The translations under genes were made by a program, and so were the position numbers. Of a DNA stretch of 64,000 bases, positions 54,648-64,000 are shown piece after piece (position 1 is the stretch's first letter; the number at the start of each line of letters is the position of its first letter). This DNA comes from Streptomyces scabichelini (GTDB lineage: Bacteria; Actinomycetota; Actinomycetes; Streptomycetales; Streptomycetaceae). The notes under the pieces are model-generated. The model searched no databases. It was not told where the DNA came from and saw only the letters and a program-made list of their open reading frames with translations. Where the stretch lies: assembly GCF_011045015.1 (NCBI RefSeq), contig NZ_JAAKZY010000025.1, positions 1 to 64,000 on the forward strand, given 5' to 3'.

Positions 54648-55532
54648 TCACGCCGCCGCTTCCAGTACGGCGAGTACCAGTTGCGCCGTCTCCGTCGGCG
54701 TACCGCCCACGCGCACCCCTGCCGCCTCCAGCGCCTCCTTCTTCGCCTGCGCCGTGCCGGACGAGCCGGACACGATCGCGCCCGCGTGGCCCATCGTCTT
54801 GCCCTCGGGTGCGGTGAAACCGGCGATGTAGCCGATGACGGGCTTGGTGACGTGCTCTCGGATGTACGCCGCCGCTCGCTCCTCCGCGTCTCCGCCGATC
54901 TCCCCTATCAGCACGATGAGTTCGGTGTCCGGGTCGTCCTGGAAGGCGGCGAGGCAGTCGATGTGCGTGGTGCCGACGACGGGGTCGCCGCCGATGCCCA
55001 CGCAGGTCGAGAAGCCGATGTCGCGGAGTTCGTACATGAGTTGGTACGTGAGCGTGCCGGACTTGGACACGAGGCCGATGCGGCCGGGCTTGGTGATGTC
55101 GGCGGGGATGATGCCCGCGTTGGACTGTCCCGGGGTGATCAGGCCCGGGCAGTTGGGGCCGATGATGCGGGTGCCCCTGGCGGTGGCGTACGCGTGGAAG
55201 GCGACCGAGTCGTGGACGGGGATGCCCTCCGTGATGACGACGGCGAGTGCGATGCCCGCATCGGCGGCCTCGTCAACTGCCGCCTTGGCGAAGGCGGGTG
55301 GCACGAAGACGACGGTCACGTCGGCGCCGGTGGCATCGATGCCCTCGCGCACCGAGCCGAAGACGGGCACGGCCCGGTCGTCGAAGTCGACGGTCCTGCC
55401 CGCCTTGCGCGGGTTCACGCCGCCGACCACGTCGGTGCCGGCCGCGAGCATGCGCCGGGTGTGCTTCATGCCCTCGCCGCCGGTCATGCCCTGGACGAGG
55501 ACCTTGCTCTCTTTGGTGAGGTAGATGGCCAT
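54648..55532 (-). CDS. sucD: Succinate-CoA ligase alpha subunit
   Basis: A 294-residue alpha subunit: CoA-binding Rossmann part ([18 protein letters not shown]), [33 protein letters not shown] and the phospho-His loop [13 protein letters not shown]. It starts 11 bases after sucC. Given its location beside frc and oxc it is probably a second, dedicated SucCD pair rather than the citric-acid-cycle copy. Confidence 0.93.
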   Translation of the reverse strand: MAIYLTKESKVLVQGMTGGEGMKHTRRMLAAGTDVVGGVNPRKAGRTVDFDDRAVPVFGSVREGIDATGADVTVVFVPPAFAKAAVDEAADAGIALAVVITEGIPVHDSVAFHAYATARGTRIIGPNCPGLITPGQSNAGIIPADITKPGRIGLVSKSGTLTYQLMYELRDIGFSTCVGIGGDPVVGTTHIDCLAAFQDDPDTELIVLIGEIGGDAEERAAAYIREHVTKPVIGYIAGFTAPEGKTMGHAGAIVSGSSGTAQAKKEALEAAGVRVGGTPTETAQLVLAVLEAAA

Positions 55533-55543
55533 GTCCCGCTCCT

Positions 55544-56674
55544 TCAGCCGGCGTTGGCGAGTTCGGCGGCGCGGAGCGCGGCGCCGTCCATGGTGGTGGC
55601 CTGCTGGACCAGGGGGTGCGCGCGGCCGTCGAGGATCGCGCGACCGCGTACGGCGTTGTTTCCGTCAAGGCGCACGACCAGGGGTTTGGTCAACTGGACG
55701 GTGTCCAGGGCCTGCACGATGCCGTCGGCGACGGCGTCGCAGGCGGTGATGCCGCCGAAGACGTTCACGAAAACGGACTTGACGGCCGGGTCGGAGAGGA
55801 TGACCGAGAGGCCGTCGGCCATGATCTGGGCCGATGCGCCGCCGCCGATGTCGAGGAAGTTGGCGGGGCGCGCGCCGCAGCCGGCGACCACGTCGAGGGT
55901 CGACATGACGAGGCCCGCGCCGTTCCCGATGACGCCGACCTCGCCGTCCAGCTTCACGTAGTTGAGGCCTTTCGCGGCGGCCGCCGCCTCGAGCGGGTCG
56001 TCGTGCGACGACTCCTGTTCGCCCCAACGGGTCTGCCGGAAGCGGGCGTTGTCGTCGAGCGTGACCTTGCCGTCGAGGGCGAGGATCTGCCCTTGGGCGG
56101 TACGCACGAGGGGGTTCACCTCGACCAGTACGGCGTCCTCGCGGGTCAGCACCTCCCAGAGCCGTACGAGGACGTCGACGGTCTGCGGGGGCAGCCCGGC
56201 CGCCTCGGTGATCTCCGCCGCCTTCGCCGAGGTGACGCCCTTGTCCGGGTCGACGGGGACGCGCGCCACGGCCTGGGGCCTGGTGGCGGCCACTTCCTCG
56301 ATCTCCATGCCGCCCTCGGCCGAGGCGATGGCGAGGAAACGGCCGGCGGCGCGGTCGAGTACGTAACTGACGTAGAACTCGGCTTCGATGTCGACCGGCT
56401 GGGCCAGCATCACTTTGCCGACGGTGTGGCCTTTGATGTCCATGCCGAGGATCTGGCGTGCCGTCAGTTCGGCGGCGGCCGGGTCGGCGGCGAGCTTCAC
56501 ACCGCCCGCCTTGCCGCGTCCGCCGGTCTTCACCTGCGCCTTGACGACGACGCGTCCGCCCAGCCTGCGGGCGATCTCGCGGGCCTCCTTGGACGAGTCG
56601 GTGACCTCGGCCCGCGGTACCAAGATGCCGTGTTCCTCGAAGAGTTCCCTTGCCTGGTGCTCGTACAGGTCCAT
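55544..56674 (-). CDS. sucC: Succinate-CoA ligase beta subunit
   Basis: A 376-residue ATP-grasp subunit beginning [20 protein letters not shown], with [26 protein letters not shown] and the CoA-ligase part [33 protein letters not shown]. Start at 56674; upstream in-frame residues run into the palindrome. Divergent from oxc across the operator at 56745. SucCD could remake succinyl-CoA as CoA donor for oxalate activation. Confidence 0.93.
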   Translation of the reverse strand: MDLYEHQARELFEEHGILVPRAEVTDSSKEAREIARRLGGRVVVKAQVKTGGRGKAGGVKLAADPAAAELTARQILGMDIKGHTVGKVMLAQPVDIEAEFYVSYVLDRAAGRFLAIASAEGGMEIEEVAATRPQAVARVPVDPDKGVTSAKAAEITEAAGLPPQTVDVLVRLWEVLTREDAVLVEVNPLVRTAQGQILALDGKVTLDDNARFRQTRWGEQESSHDDPLEAAAAAKGLNYVKLDGEVGVIGNGAGLVMSTLDVVAGCGARPANFLDIGGGASAQIMADGLSVILSDPAVKSVFVNVFGGITACDAVADGIVQALDTVQLTKPLVVRLDGNNAVRGRAILDGRAHPLVQQATTMDGAALRAAELANAG

Positions 56675-56744
56675 TACCGGCTCCTGACTCAAAAGTGCCG
56701 CACGCCCCCTGGACACCACCCACCGGATGCGGGATAACAAGCTT

Positions 56745-56768
56745 CATACAGTATTCGTCGACTGTATG
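56745..56768. promoter_or_regulatory. Operator palindrome between sucC and oxc
   Basis: CATACAGT-ATTCGTCG-ACTGTATG: perfect 8-base arms around an 8-base centre, in an AT-richer part of the 189-bp gap between divergent starts. Layout fits a GntR/FadR-like or similar dimer. No regulator gene is in the window. Confidence 0.7.
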
Positions 56769-56863
56769 CAATCGACCGCGACGGCATCCATGAGCAGTGC
56801 GCAAACGGTGTCTGAACTGCACGTTCGCGCGCCCGATCCCCTAGGAAGGGACAGGACTTCGCC

Positions 56864-58549
56864 ATGCCCGACGACAACAGCCAGAACCTCATCTCCGGTG
56901 GGCACTTGGTCGCCAAGGCACTCAAAGCCGAGGGTGTGGAGGTCATCTACACCCTGTGCGGCGGCCACATCATCGACATCTACGACGGCTGCGTCGACGA
57001 AGGCATAGAGGTCGTCGACGTACGCCATGAACAGGTCGCCGCCCACGCCGCCGACGGCTACGCGCGCATCACCGGCAAGCCCGGGTGCGCGGTCGTCACG
57101 GCGGGCCCCGGCACGACCGACGCCGTGACGGGCGTCGCCAACGCCTTCCGCGCGGAGTCCCCCATGCTGCTGATCGGCGGTCAAGGGGCGCACACACAGC
57201 ACAAGATGGGGTCCCTTCAGGACCTGCCGCACGTCGACATGATGACGCCGATCACCAAGTTCGCGGCGACCGTGCCGGACACCGCACGCGCCGCCGACAT
57301 GGTGTCCATGGCGTTCCGCGAGTGCTATCACGGCGCGCCCGGGCCCTCCTTCCTGGAGATCCCGCGCGATGTGCTCGACGCCAAGGTGCCGGTCGAGAAG
57401 GCCCGGGTGCCCGCGGCCGGCCAGTACCGGGCCTCGACCCGCTCGGCCGGTGACCCCGAGGCGATCGAGAAGCTCGCCGACCTCCTCGTACACGCCGAGA
57501 AGCCCGCGATCCTGCTGGGCAGCCAGGTCTGGACGACCCGCGGCACCGAGGCCGCCATCGATCTCGTACGCACCCTCAATGTCCCCGCCTACATGAACGG
57601 CGCCGGGCGCGGCACTCTGCCGCCCGGGGACCCGCACCACTTCCAGCTCTCGCGCCGGTACGCGTTCTCCAACGCCGACGTGATCGTGATCGTGGGCACG
57701 CCCTTCGACTTCCGTATGGGCTACGGAAAGCGGCTGTCGCCGGACGCGACCGTGGTGCAGATCGACCTCGACTACCGGACCGTCGGCAAGAACCGCGACA
57801 TCGACCTCGGGATCGTCGGCGACGCGGGCCTCATCCTGAAGTCGGTGACCGAGGCCGCCTCCGGACGCCTCAATGGGGGCGCGTCGAAGCGCAAGGAGTG
57901 GCTCGACGAGCTGCGCGCGGCCGAGCAGACGGCCATCGAGAAGCGGCTGCCCAGCCTGAGGTCGGACGCCTCGCCGATCCACCCGTACCGCCTGGTCAGC
58001 GAGATCAACGACTTCCTCACCGAGGACTCGATCTACATCGGCGACGGCGGCGACATCGTCACCTTCTCCGGTCAGGTCGTCCAGCCCAAGTCGCCCGGCC
58101 ACTGGATGGACCCGGGCCCGCTCGGCACGCTCGGCGTCGGCGTCCCGTTCGTACTCGCGGCCAAGCAGGCGCGACCGGACAAGGAAGTGGTGGCCCTCTT
58201 CGGAGACGGCGCCTTCTCGCTCACCGGCTGGGACTTCGAGACCCTCGTCCGCTACAACCTCCCCTTCGTCGGCATCGTCGGCAACAACTCCTCCATGAAC
58301 CAGATCCGTTACGGCCAGAAGGCCAAGTACGGCGAGGACCGCGAGCGCGTTGGCAACACCCTCGGCGATGTCCACTACGACAAGTTCGCCCAGATGCTCG
58401 GCGGTTACGGCGAGGCAGTCCGCGACCCCGCCGACATCGGCCCCGCCCTCCGCCGCGCCCGCGAGTCGGGCAAGCCCTCGCTGATCAACGTCTGGGTCGA
58501 CCCGGACGCGTACGCCCCCGGAACCATGAACCAGACGATGTACAAGTGA
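56864..58549 (+). CDS. oxc: Oxalyl-CoA decarboxylase
   Basis: A 561-residue thiamine-diphosphate enzyme: catalytic Glu region [20 protein letters not shown], central domain [10 protein letters not shown], and TPP/Mg motif [19 protein letters not shown]...GNNSSMNQ. The family call (rather than acetolactate synthase) rests on similarity plus co-transcription with formyl-CoA transferase and an OxlT-like transporter. Decarboxylates oxalyl-CoA to formyl-CoA and CO2. RBS AGGAAGGGAC. Confidence 0.85.
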   Translation: MPDDNSQNLISGGHLVAKALKAEGVEVIYTLCGGHIIDIYDGCVDEGIEVVDVRHEQVAAHAADGYARITGKPGCAVVTAGPGTTDAVTGVANAFRAESPMLLIGGQGAHTQHKMGSLQDLPHVDMMTPITKFAATVPDTARAADMVSMAFRECYHGAPGPSFLEIPRDVLDAKVPVEKARVPAAGQYRASTRSAGDPEAIEKLADLLVHAEKPAILLGSQVWTTRGTEAAIDLVRTLNVPAYMNGAGRGTLPPGDPHHFQLSRRYAFSNADVIVIVGTPFDFRMGYGKRLSPDATVVQIDLDYRTVGKNRDIDLGIVGDAGLILKSVTEAASGRLNGGASKRKEWLDELRAAEQTAIEKRLPSLRSDASPIHPYRLVSEINDFLTEDSIYIGDGGDIVTFSGQVVQPKSPGHWMDPGPLGTLGVGVPFVLAAKQARPDKEVVALFGDGAFSLTGWDFETLVRYNLPFVGIVGNNSSMNQIRYGQKAKYGEDRERVGNTLGDVHYDKFAQMLGGYGEAVRDPADIGPALRRARESGKPSLINVWVDPDAYAPGTMNQTMYK

Positions 58550-58559
58550 GGTGCCCGCC

Positions 58560-59825
58560 ATGACCAGCACCGCGACAACCATCGCGTCGAACACCGCGAC
58601 CAAGGCACTCGAAGGCATCCGTGTCCTCGACATGACGCACGTCCAGTCGGGCCCCTCCGCAACCCAGCTGCTGGCCTGGCTCGGGGCGGACGTGGTCAAG
58701 CTGGAGGCGCCGACCGGTGACATCACGCGCAAGCAGCTGCGCGACCTCCCGGACGTCGACTCCCTCTACTTCACGATGCTCAACTGCAACAAGCGGAGCA
58801 TCACCCTCAACACCAAGACCGAGCGCGGCAAGGAGATCCTCACCGAGCTGATCCGGCGCTCCGACGTCATGGTCGAGAACTTCGGACCGGGCGCGATCGA
58901 CCGCATGGGCTTCACCTGGGACCGCATCCAGGAGATCAATCCGCGAATCGTCTATGCCTCCATCAAGGGGTTCGGGGACGGCCCGTACACCAACTTCAAG
59001 GCGTACGAGGTCGTCGCGCAGGCCATGGGCGGGTCGATGTCGACCACCGGTTTCGAGGACGGACCGCCGCTGGCGACGGGGGCCCAGATCGGTGACTCGG
59101 GCACGGGCATCCACGCCGTGGCGGGGATTCTCGCGGCGCTGCTTCAGCGGGAGAACACCGGGCGCGGTCAGCGGGTCAATGTGGCCATGCAGCACGCTGT
59201 GCTCAACCTCTGCCGGGTGAAGCTGCGCGATCAGCAGCGCCTGGCCCATGGCCCGCTCGCTGAATATCCGAACGAGGACTTCGGCGACGAAGTTCCCAGG
59301 TCCGGGAACGCGTCCGGCGGCGGCCAGCCCGGCTGGGCGGTCAAGTGCGCGCCGGGCGGGCCCAACGACTACGTGTACGTCATCGTGCAGCCCGTCGGCT
59401 GGAAGCCGCTCAGCGAGCTCATCGGACGGCCGGAGCTGGCGGACGACCCCGAGTGGGCGACACCTGAGGCCCGCCTGCCCAAGCTCAACAAGATGTTCCA
59501 GCTCATCGAGGAGTGGTCAGCCACGCTCCCCAAGTGGGAAGTGCTGGAGAAGCTCAACACCCACAACATCCCCTGCGGCCCGATCCTCTCCACCAGGGAG
59601 ATCATCGAGGACGAGTCGCTGGTCGCCAACGAGATGGTCGTGAAGGTGCCGCACCCGGAGCGCGGCGAGTTCACGACCGTGGGCAGCCCGCTGAAGCTCT
59701 CCGACTCCCCCGTGGACGTGACCAGTTCGCCGCTGCTGGGCGAGCACAACGAAGAGGTGTACGTCGGCGAGCTCGGTCTCGGCGACGAGGAGCTGCGCCT
59801 GCTCAAGTCGAACGGAGTGATCTGA
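58560..59825 (+). CDS. frc: Formyl-CoA:oxalate CoA-transferase
   Basis: A 421-residue class III CoA transferase: [56 protein letters not shown], the region with the catalytic Asp ([20 protein letters not shown] lies just after it), and [15 protein letters not shown]. Starts 11 bases after oxc; ATG 58560 preferred over GTG 58551 because of GAGG spacing. Moves CoA from formyl-CoA or succinyl-CoA to oxalate. Confidence 0.88.
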   Translation: MTSTATTIASNTATKALEGIRVLDMTHVQSGPSATQLLAWLGADVVKLEAPTGDITRKQLRDLPDVDSLYFTMLNCNKRSITLNTKTERGKEILTELIRRSDVMVENFGPGAIDRMGFTWDRIQEINPRIVYASIKGFGDGPYTNFKAYEVVAQAMGGSMSTTGFEDGPPLATGAQIGDSGTGIHAVAGILAALLQRENTGRGQRVNVAMQHAVLNLCRVKLRDQQRLAHGPLAEYPNEDFGDEVPRSGNASGGGQPGWAVKCAPGGPNDYVYVIVQPVGWKPLSELIGRPELADDPEWATPEARLPKLNKMFQLIEEWSATLPKWEVLEKLNTHNIPCGPILSTREIIEDESLVANEMVVKVPHPERGEFTTVGSPLKLSDSPVDVTSSPLLGEHNEEVYVGELGLGDEELRLLKSNGVI

Positions 59826-59828
59826 TTG

Positions 59829-61973
59829 ATGGCCGAAGACCGGGCGATGAGGGTGCGTGCGCTTCTCGACGCCGTACGGGCCGAGGGGCGGACCGCGCTG
59901 ACCGCGCCCGAGGGCAAGGTGATCGCCGACGCTTACGCGATCGCCGTCCCCGGCGAGGAGCTGGCGACGGACGTCGACGAGGCGGTCGCGTACGCGGCAC
60001 GGTTCGGCGGACCTGTCGTGATGAAGATCGTCTCTCCGGACATCCTGCACAAGACCGACGCGGGCGGCGTGATCGTCGGCGTGGAGGGCGCGACCGACGT
60101 CAGGGCTGCCTTCTGCAAAATCATCGACAACGCGCGCGCGTACGCGCCGGATGCCCGTATCGAGGGCGTACAGGTGCAGGAACTGCTTCCCCAGGGACAG
60201 GAGGTGATCGTCGGCGCGGTCACCGATCCGACGTTCGGGAAGGTCGTCGCCTTCGGACTCGGCGGTGTGCTGGTGGAGGTCCTGAAGGACGTCACCTTCC
60301 GGCTGGCGCCCGTGGACGCCGACGAAGCGCTGTCGATGCTGGACTCGATCCGCTCGGCGGAGATCCTGCACGGAGTGCGCGGCGCGCCTGCCGTGGACCG
60401 GTGGGCGATCGCCGAGCAGATCCGCCGGGTCTCCGAACTCGTCGCGGACTTCCCGGAGATCGCCGAGGTGGACCTCAACCCGGTGATCGCCACCCCGGAG
60501 GGGGCGGTCGCGGCGGACATCCGCGTGATCCTCGCGGACTCCGTCCCCGAGCAGCGCCGCACATACACACGCGAGGAGATCCTCGCCTCCATGCGCCGCC
60601 TGATGCAGCCCTCCTCGGTCGCCGTGATCGGCGCCTCCAACGAGCAGGGCAAGATCGGCAATTCGGTGATGCGCAACCTCATCGACGGGGGCTTCTCCGG
60701 AGAGATCCACCCGGTGAACCCCAAGGCCGATGACATCTTGGGCCGCAAGGCGTACAAGAGTGTCACCGACGTTCCCGGTGAGGTGGATGTGGCGGTCTTC
60801 GCTATCCCCGCCAAGTTCGTGGCCTCGGCCCTGGAGGAGGTGGGACGCAAGGGGATCCCCAACGCCGTGCTGATTCCCTCCGGGTTCGCGGAGACCGGTG
60901 AGCAGGAGCTCCAGGACGAGATCGTGGCCATCGGCGAGCGGTACGGTGTCCGGCTGCTCGGGCCGAACATCTACGGCTATTACTCGACGTGGCAGGACCT
61001 GTGTGCCACGTTCTGCACGCCGTACGACGTCAAGGGCGGCGTCGCGCTCACCTCGCAGTCCGGTGGCATAGGGATGGCCATTCTGGGCTTCGCGCGCACT
61101 ACGAAGACGGGTGTTTCCGCGATCGTGGGGCTCGGCAACAAGTCGGACCTGGACGAGGACGACCTGCTGACCTGGTTCGGCGAGGACCCCCACACCCAGT
61201 GCATCGCCATGCACTTGGAGGACCTCAAGGACGGGCGCGCCTTCGTGGAGGCGGCGCGGGCGACCGTCCCCAAGAAGCCGGTGGTCGTCCTGAAGGCCGG
61301 CCGTACGGCGGCCGGGGCCAAGGCCGCGGGCTCGCACACGGGCGCTCTCGCCGGCGACGACGCCGTGTACGACGACATCCTGAGGCAGGCCGGTGTCATC
61401 CGGGCTCCCGGGCTGAACGAAATGCTGGAGTACGCGCGCGCGTTGCCCGTGCTTCCGGCGCCGCAGGGCGACAACGTCGTGATCATCACGGGCGCCGGCG
61501 GCAGTGGCGTACTGCTGTCCGACGCGGTGACCGACAACGGCCTCTCCCTGATGGAGATTCCGCCGGACCTGGACGAGGCCTTCAGGAAGTTCATCCCGCC
61601 CTTCGGTGCCGCCGGCAACCCGGTGGACATCACCGGCGGCGAGCCCCCGTCGACGTACGAGGCGACGATTCGGCTCGGCCTGGAGGACCCGCGGATCCAC
61701 TCGCTCGTCCTCGGCTACTGGCACACCATCGTGACCCCTCCCATCGTCTTCGCCGAGCTCACCGCGCGCGTGGTGGCCGAGTTCCGCGAGCGCGGGATCG
61801 AGAAGCCCGTGGTGGCGTCGCTCGCGGGCGATGTCGAGGTCGAGGAGGCGTGCCAGTACCTCTTCGAGCGGGGCGTCGTGGCGTACCCGTACACGACCGA
61901 GAAGCCGGTGGCCGTGCTCGGCGCGAAGTATCGCTGGGCGCGCGCGGCGGGGGTGTTGGGGGGCGGTTCATGA
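59829..61973 (+). CDS. NDP-forming acyl-CoA synthetase (ATP-grasp + CoA-binding fusion)
   Basis: A 714-residue protein. The N-terminal about 230 residues are an ATP-grasp domain (VVMKIVSPDILHKTDAGGVI, PQGQEVIVGAVTDPTFGKVV). Then come a CoA-binding Rossmann domain (SSVAVIGASNEQGKIGNSVM) and succinyl-CoA-synthetase-like flavodoxin domains with SQSGGIGMAIL and the phospho-His candidate in AAGSHTGALAGDD. Follows frc by 3 bases. It may interconvert an acyl-CoA with acid, CoA and NTP; in this operon oxalyl-, formyl- or acetyl-CoA are candidates. Confidence 0.85.
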   Translation: MAEDRAMRVRALLDAVRAEGRTALTAPEGKVIADAYAIAVPGEELATDVDEAVAYAARFGGPVVMKIVSPDILHKTDAGGVIVGVEGATDVRAAFCKIIDNARAYAPDARIEGVQVQELLPQGQEVIVGAVTDPTFGKVVAFGLGGVLVEVLKDVTFRLAPVDADEALSMLDSIRSAEILHGVRGAPAVDRWAIAEQIRRVSELVADFPEIAEVDLNPVIATPEGAVAADIRVILADSVPEQRRTYTREEILASMRRLMQPSSVAVIGASNEQGKIGNSVMRNLIDGGFSGEIHPVNPKADDILGRKAYKSVTDVPGEVDVAVFAIPAKFVASALEEVGRKGIPNAVLIPSGFAETGEQELQDEIVAIGERYGVRLLGPNIYGYYSTWQDLCATFCTPYDVKGGVALTSQSGGIGMAILGFARTTKTGVSAIVGLGNKSDLDEDDLLTWFGEDPHTQCIAMHLEDLKDGRAFVEAARATVPKKPVVVLKAGRTAAGAKAAGSHTGALAGDDAVYDDILRQAGVIRAPGLNEMLEYARALPVLPAPQGDNVVIITGAGGSGVLLSDAVTDNGLSLMEIPPDLDEAFRKFIPPFGAAGNPVDITGGEPPSTYEATIRLGLEDPRIHSLVLGYWHTIVTPPIVFAELTARVVAEFRERGIEKPVVASLAGDVEVEEACQYLFERGVVAYPYTTEKPVAVLGAKYRWARAAGVLGGGS

Positions 61974-61986
61974 GGTGAGGAGGGAA

Positions 61987-62019
61987 GGGGCGGGCCGACG
62001 GTGCGCGTCGGCCCGCCCC
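61987..62019. terminator. Hairpin between acyl-CoA synthetase and transporter genes
   Basis: GGGGCGGGCCGACG and CGTCGGCCCGCCCC pair perfectly over a 5-base loop, 14 bases after the synthetase stop. Either a terminator with partial read-through or an mRNA processing/stability element, so transporter expression may differ from the enzymes. Confidence 0.75.
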
Positions 62020-62095
62020 GGGACCCGTGCGCACACGAAAGGCATTGGACAGGGGGCGCTGGCCAGAGCTTTCGACGCAAGGGGTGCTTCGCGAC

Positions 62096-63484
62096 ATGAC
62101 AACCACCGACCTCACGACGTCCGTCCCCTACAGGGAGGTGACGGACCGCAACGGCCGCTTGTACCGGCTCGGCGAGACCGACCGGGACATCATGGGGCGA
62201 CCGCGCTGGACCATGGTGCTCTTCCCGTGGATCGGCATGATGGGCATCAGTTCCTCGGAGTACGCGTTCACATCGGCCGAGGACACCCTGCACGAGGCAC
62301 ATCTGTGGAGCAGTGGGCACATCTTCTGGCTGATGGGCGTCTGGGTGTTCTTCCAGGCGGCCGTCGCCTTCCCCGCCGGGCAGCTGCGGGAGAGCGGAAA
62401 ACTCCCCGCGCGGTACGCCATGATGCTCGGCGCACTCGGCACGATCATGGGCTATCTCTCACTGGCGTACGCGCCGCACGTGATCGTCGCCTACATAGGC
62501 TTCGGCATGTTCAGCGGCATCGGCGCCGGCCTCGTCTATGCGACCTGCGTGAACATGGTCGGCAAGTGGTATCCGGAACGCAAGGGCGGCAAGACCGGCA
62601 TGGTCAACGGCGGTTTCGCCTATGGCTCAGTGCCCTTCGTGTTCCTGTTCACCTCGTACATGGACCTGTCCAACTACGAGGGCGTGCTGATCTTCGTCGG
62701 CGTGGTCTGCTGTGCGATGGTCGCGATCTCCGGCTGGTTCTTCAAGGACCCGCCGAAGAACTGGTGGCCCGCGCACGTCGACCCGCTCAAGGTCCCCGAC
62801 GACCCGCGGATCGTGCGGGCGCTGCAGAAGAACCCGCCCGCCGTACGGCAGTACACACCGCGTGAGGCGGCCAGGACGCCGGTGCTGTGGATGATGTGGT
62901 TCTGCCTCCTGTGCACGGCCGGCATCAACATCTTCGGCATCGCCATGCAGGTGCCGTTCGGAAAGGAGATGGGTTTCGCGGGCGGCATCGTGGCCACCGC
63001 CATGTCGCTCAAGGCCATCGTGAACGGCACAGGACGCGGCGTCATCGGCTGGATCTCGGACCGCTACGGCCGCCGGAACACGCTGGTCATCGTCTGTATC
63101 GTCCTCGGCTCGGCACAGTTCGGCGTCTTCGTCTCCGGGAACATGGGCTCGATGCCGTTCTTCCTGTTCTGTTCGATGGTCTCCGGGTTCGGCGGCGGCG
63201 CGATCTTCCCGCTGTTCGCGGCGATGACCGCCGACTACTTCGGTGAGAACAACAACGCCTCCAACTACGGCATGGTCTACAGCTCGAAACTGATCTCGGG
63301 CCTGGTCGGCTCCGGCGTGGGAGCGGTCGTCGTGAGTGCCTGGGGTTACGGAGGCGCCTTCGCGCTGGCCGGCGGGATCGGTCTCGGCTCCGCGGTGCTG
63401 GCGCTGTTCCTGCGGGCACCCGACCGGCCTCAAGCCAGGCGCATCGTCCCCAACCCGCATCCGATCGGTGAGGAGATGGCCTGA
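62096..63484 (+). CDS. OxlT-like MFS oxalate/formate antiporter
   Basis: A 462-residue major-facilitator transporter with 12 probable membrane helices (WTMVLFPWIGMMGISSSEYA, FWLMGVWVFFQAAVAFPAG, GAGLVYATCVNMVGKWYPER, RGVIGWISDRYGRRNTLVIV). GKWYPERKGGKTG is the OxlT-family loop signature. Start at 62096. Probably imports oxalate in exchange for formate or carbonate-type anions. Confidence 0.85.
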   Translation: MTTTDLTTSVPYREVTDRNGRLYRLGETDRDIMGRPRWTMVLFPWIGMMGISSSEYAFTSAEDTLHEAHLWSSGHIFWLMGVWVFFQAAVAFPAGQLRESGKLPARYAMMLGALGTIMGYLSLAYAPHVIVAYIGFGMFSGIGAGLVYATCVNMVGKWYPERKGGKTGMVNGGFAYGSVPFVFLFTSYMDLSNYEGVLIFVGVVCCAMVAISGWFFKDPPKNWWPAHVDPLKVPDDPRIVRALQKNPPAVRQYTPREAARTPVLWMMWFCLLCTAGINIFGIAMQVPFGKEMGFAGGIVATAMSLKAIVNGTGRGVIGWISDRYGRRNTLVIVCIVLGSAQFGVFVSGNMGSMPFFLFCSMVSGFGGGAIFPLFAAMTADYFGENNNASNYGMVYSSKLISGLVGSGVGAVVVSAWGYGGAFALAGGIGLGSAVLALFLRAPDRPQARRIVPNPHPIGEEMA

Positions 63485-63538
63485 GATGACGGCGGGGCCC
63501 CTCGCCGGTCCACCGCCGCCAGGGTCTGGCCGTCCCTC

Positions 63539-63584
63539 GACGCGAAGGGGCCTCCCCGTCACCACGGGGAGGCCCCTTCGCGTC
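63539..63584. terminator. Strong bidirectional terminator
   Basis: A 21-bp perfect stem (starts GACGCGAAGGGGCCTCCCCG) with a CACC loop between the convergent transporter and isomerase genes. Confidence 0.9.
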
Positions 63585-63597
63585 TCGGTGGGAACCG

Positions 63598-64000
63598 TCA
63601 GCACTTCTCACGCAGGGAGTGCAGGTGCTCGCTGGAGCGGCGGGCGAAGGTGAACGACTCGGTCGGGTTGTCGTGTTCGGCCTGCCAGTGGTGGGCGAGG
63701 CGGTGGCCCTTCAGGCGCGTGACGCCGGAGATGAAGCGCTGGTAGTCGATGTCTCCGTCGCCGACGTCCGACATGCGGTAGCCGTAGGTGTTCGACGGGT
63801 CGCTCACCCCGTCCTTCACATGGAAGAGCGGGTAGCGGTTGGGCTGCTTGAGCACGTAGTCGAGGGGCTCGAAGGGCGCGGGTGTGCCGTCGACCCGCTT
63901 GGAGAAGCGGAACTGGCCCGAGTACGCCCAGAAGATGTCCATCTCCAGGTACACGAGCTTCGGGTCCGTCTCGGCGAGCAGCACGTCGTAGAGGCGGACG
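63598..64000 (-). CDS. Sugar phosphate isomerase/epimerase-like protein, C-terminal part
   Basis: The 134 codons present are the C-terminal part of a xylose-isomerase-like TIM-barrel protein: LVYLEMDIFWAYSG, PNRYPLFHVKDG and VGDGDIDYQRFI with metal-site Glu/Asp/His residues. The start lies beyond the window. The same family includes many secreted or cytosolic sugar epimerases; nothing links it to oxalate. Confidence 0.8.
   Translation of the reverse strand, partial: VRLYDVLLAETDPKLVYLEMDIFWAYSGQFRFSKRVDGTPAPFEPLDYVLKQPNRYPLFHVKDGVSDPSNTYGYRMSDVGDGDIDYQRFISGVTRLKGHRLAHHWQAEHDNPTESFTFARRSSEHLHSLREKC

Noticed and set aside
56744..58732. 662-codon open frame on the minus strand opposite oxc
   Set aside because: It mirrors the codon periodicity of the oxalyl-CoA decarboxylase gene, has Val/Gly/Asp-rich composition typical of antisense frames in GC-rich DNA, and shows no motifs.
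59517..61724. 735-codon minus-strand frame opposite the acyl-CoA synthetase
   Set aside because: Antisense shadow of an unambiguous two-domain enzyme; His/Asp/Arg-rich composition without domains.

Overview
The window is very GC-rich, with GTG/ATG starts, AGGA-type ribosome sites, frequent 4-base gene overlaps and many long perfect hairpins. Gene content (SorC/WYL/TetR/MerR regulators, MmyB-type fragment, Imm49 protein, vanadium-haloperoxidase-like enzyme, many IS5/IS30/ISL3/Tn3 remnants) points to a Streptomyces or close relative, probably an accessory chromosomal arm. This assignment rests on protein resemblance recalled from memory, not on a search.

Layout. 1-11.8 kb: decayed Tn3 transposase; TetR regulator divergent from an NAD(P)-binding reductase; NB-ARC fragment; a three-gene minus-strand cluster (zinc-finger/MBL chimera, SnoaL-like protein, MBL hydrolase); WYL regulator divergent from a VOC protein; truncated aldo/keto reductase; MmyB fragment; a 663-residue leucine-rich-repeat protein; and a YceI gene beheaded by an IS5 remnant. 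11.9-23.4 kb: a coherent sugar-alcohol-type locus. It holds a SorC regulator and its own HPr on the minus strand, then srlA-srlE-srlB (glucitol-family PTS IIC/IIB/IIA), a zinc-ribbon protein, gutM, a COG4091-type oxidoreductase with a SAF domain, E1 alpha, E1 beta and E2 of an acetoin/2-oxoacid-dehydrogenase-like complex, and a second SorC regulator. Palindromes of the form TTTGCA-N6-TGCA lie before both transcription blocks. The substrate is unknown; this is the best candidate for an undescribed pathway.

23.5-40.3 kb: small proteins, a cold-shock gene with a one-base frameshift, IS30 copies, a secreted vanadium-haloperoxidase/PAP2-like enzyme, then a patchwork of small orphan genes separated by three copies of a 76-124 bp repeat, an IS5 element with perfect ends but a dead transposase, a secreted acidic protein, another transposase, a MerR regulator, an Imm49 immunity protein, a TOPRIM protein and the C-terminal part of a serine recombinase. 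40.4-52.6 kb: methyltransferase, PQQ-like protein, ISL3 elements, a WYL regulator divergent from an epoxide hydrolase with a 31-bp palindrome between them, a HIT protein, and a roughly 3.9-kb element (two tyrosine recombinases, a small HTH protein and a HAD hydrolase) with matching inverted ends lying between two istB fragments. The region ends in a second serine-recombinase tail that reads into tRNA-Leu(GAG), an evident attachment site.

52.9-64 kb: an intact oxalate-catabolism block. Divergent from a 24-bp palindrome are sucC-sucD and an aldehyde dehydrogenase (minus), and oxalyl-CoA decarboxylase, formyl-CoA transferase, a two-domain NDP-forming acyl-CoA synthetase and an OxlT-like transporter (plus). 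Frc would activate oxalate, Oxc decarboxylate oxalyl-CoA, and SucCD or the NDP-forming synthetase could supply or recycle CoA thioesters. The window ends inside a sugar phosphate isomerase/epimerase-like gene. Many transposase genes are broken by single-base changes, some at homopolymers, so a contribution from sequencing error cannot be excluded.
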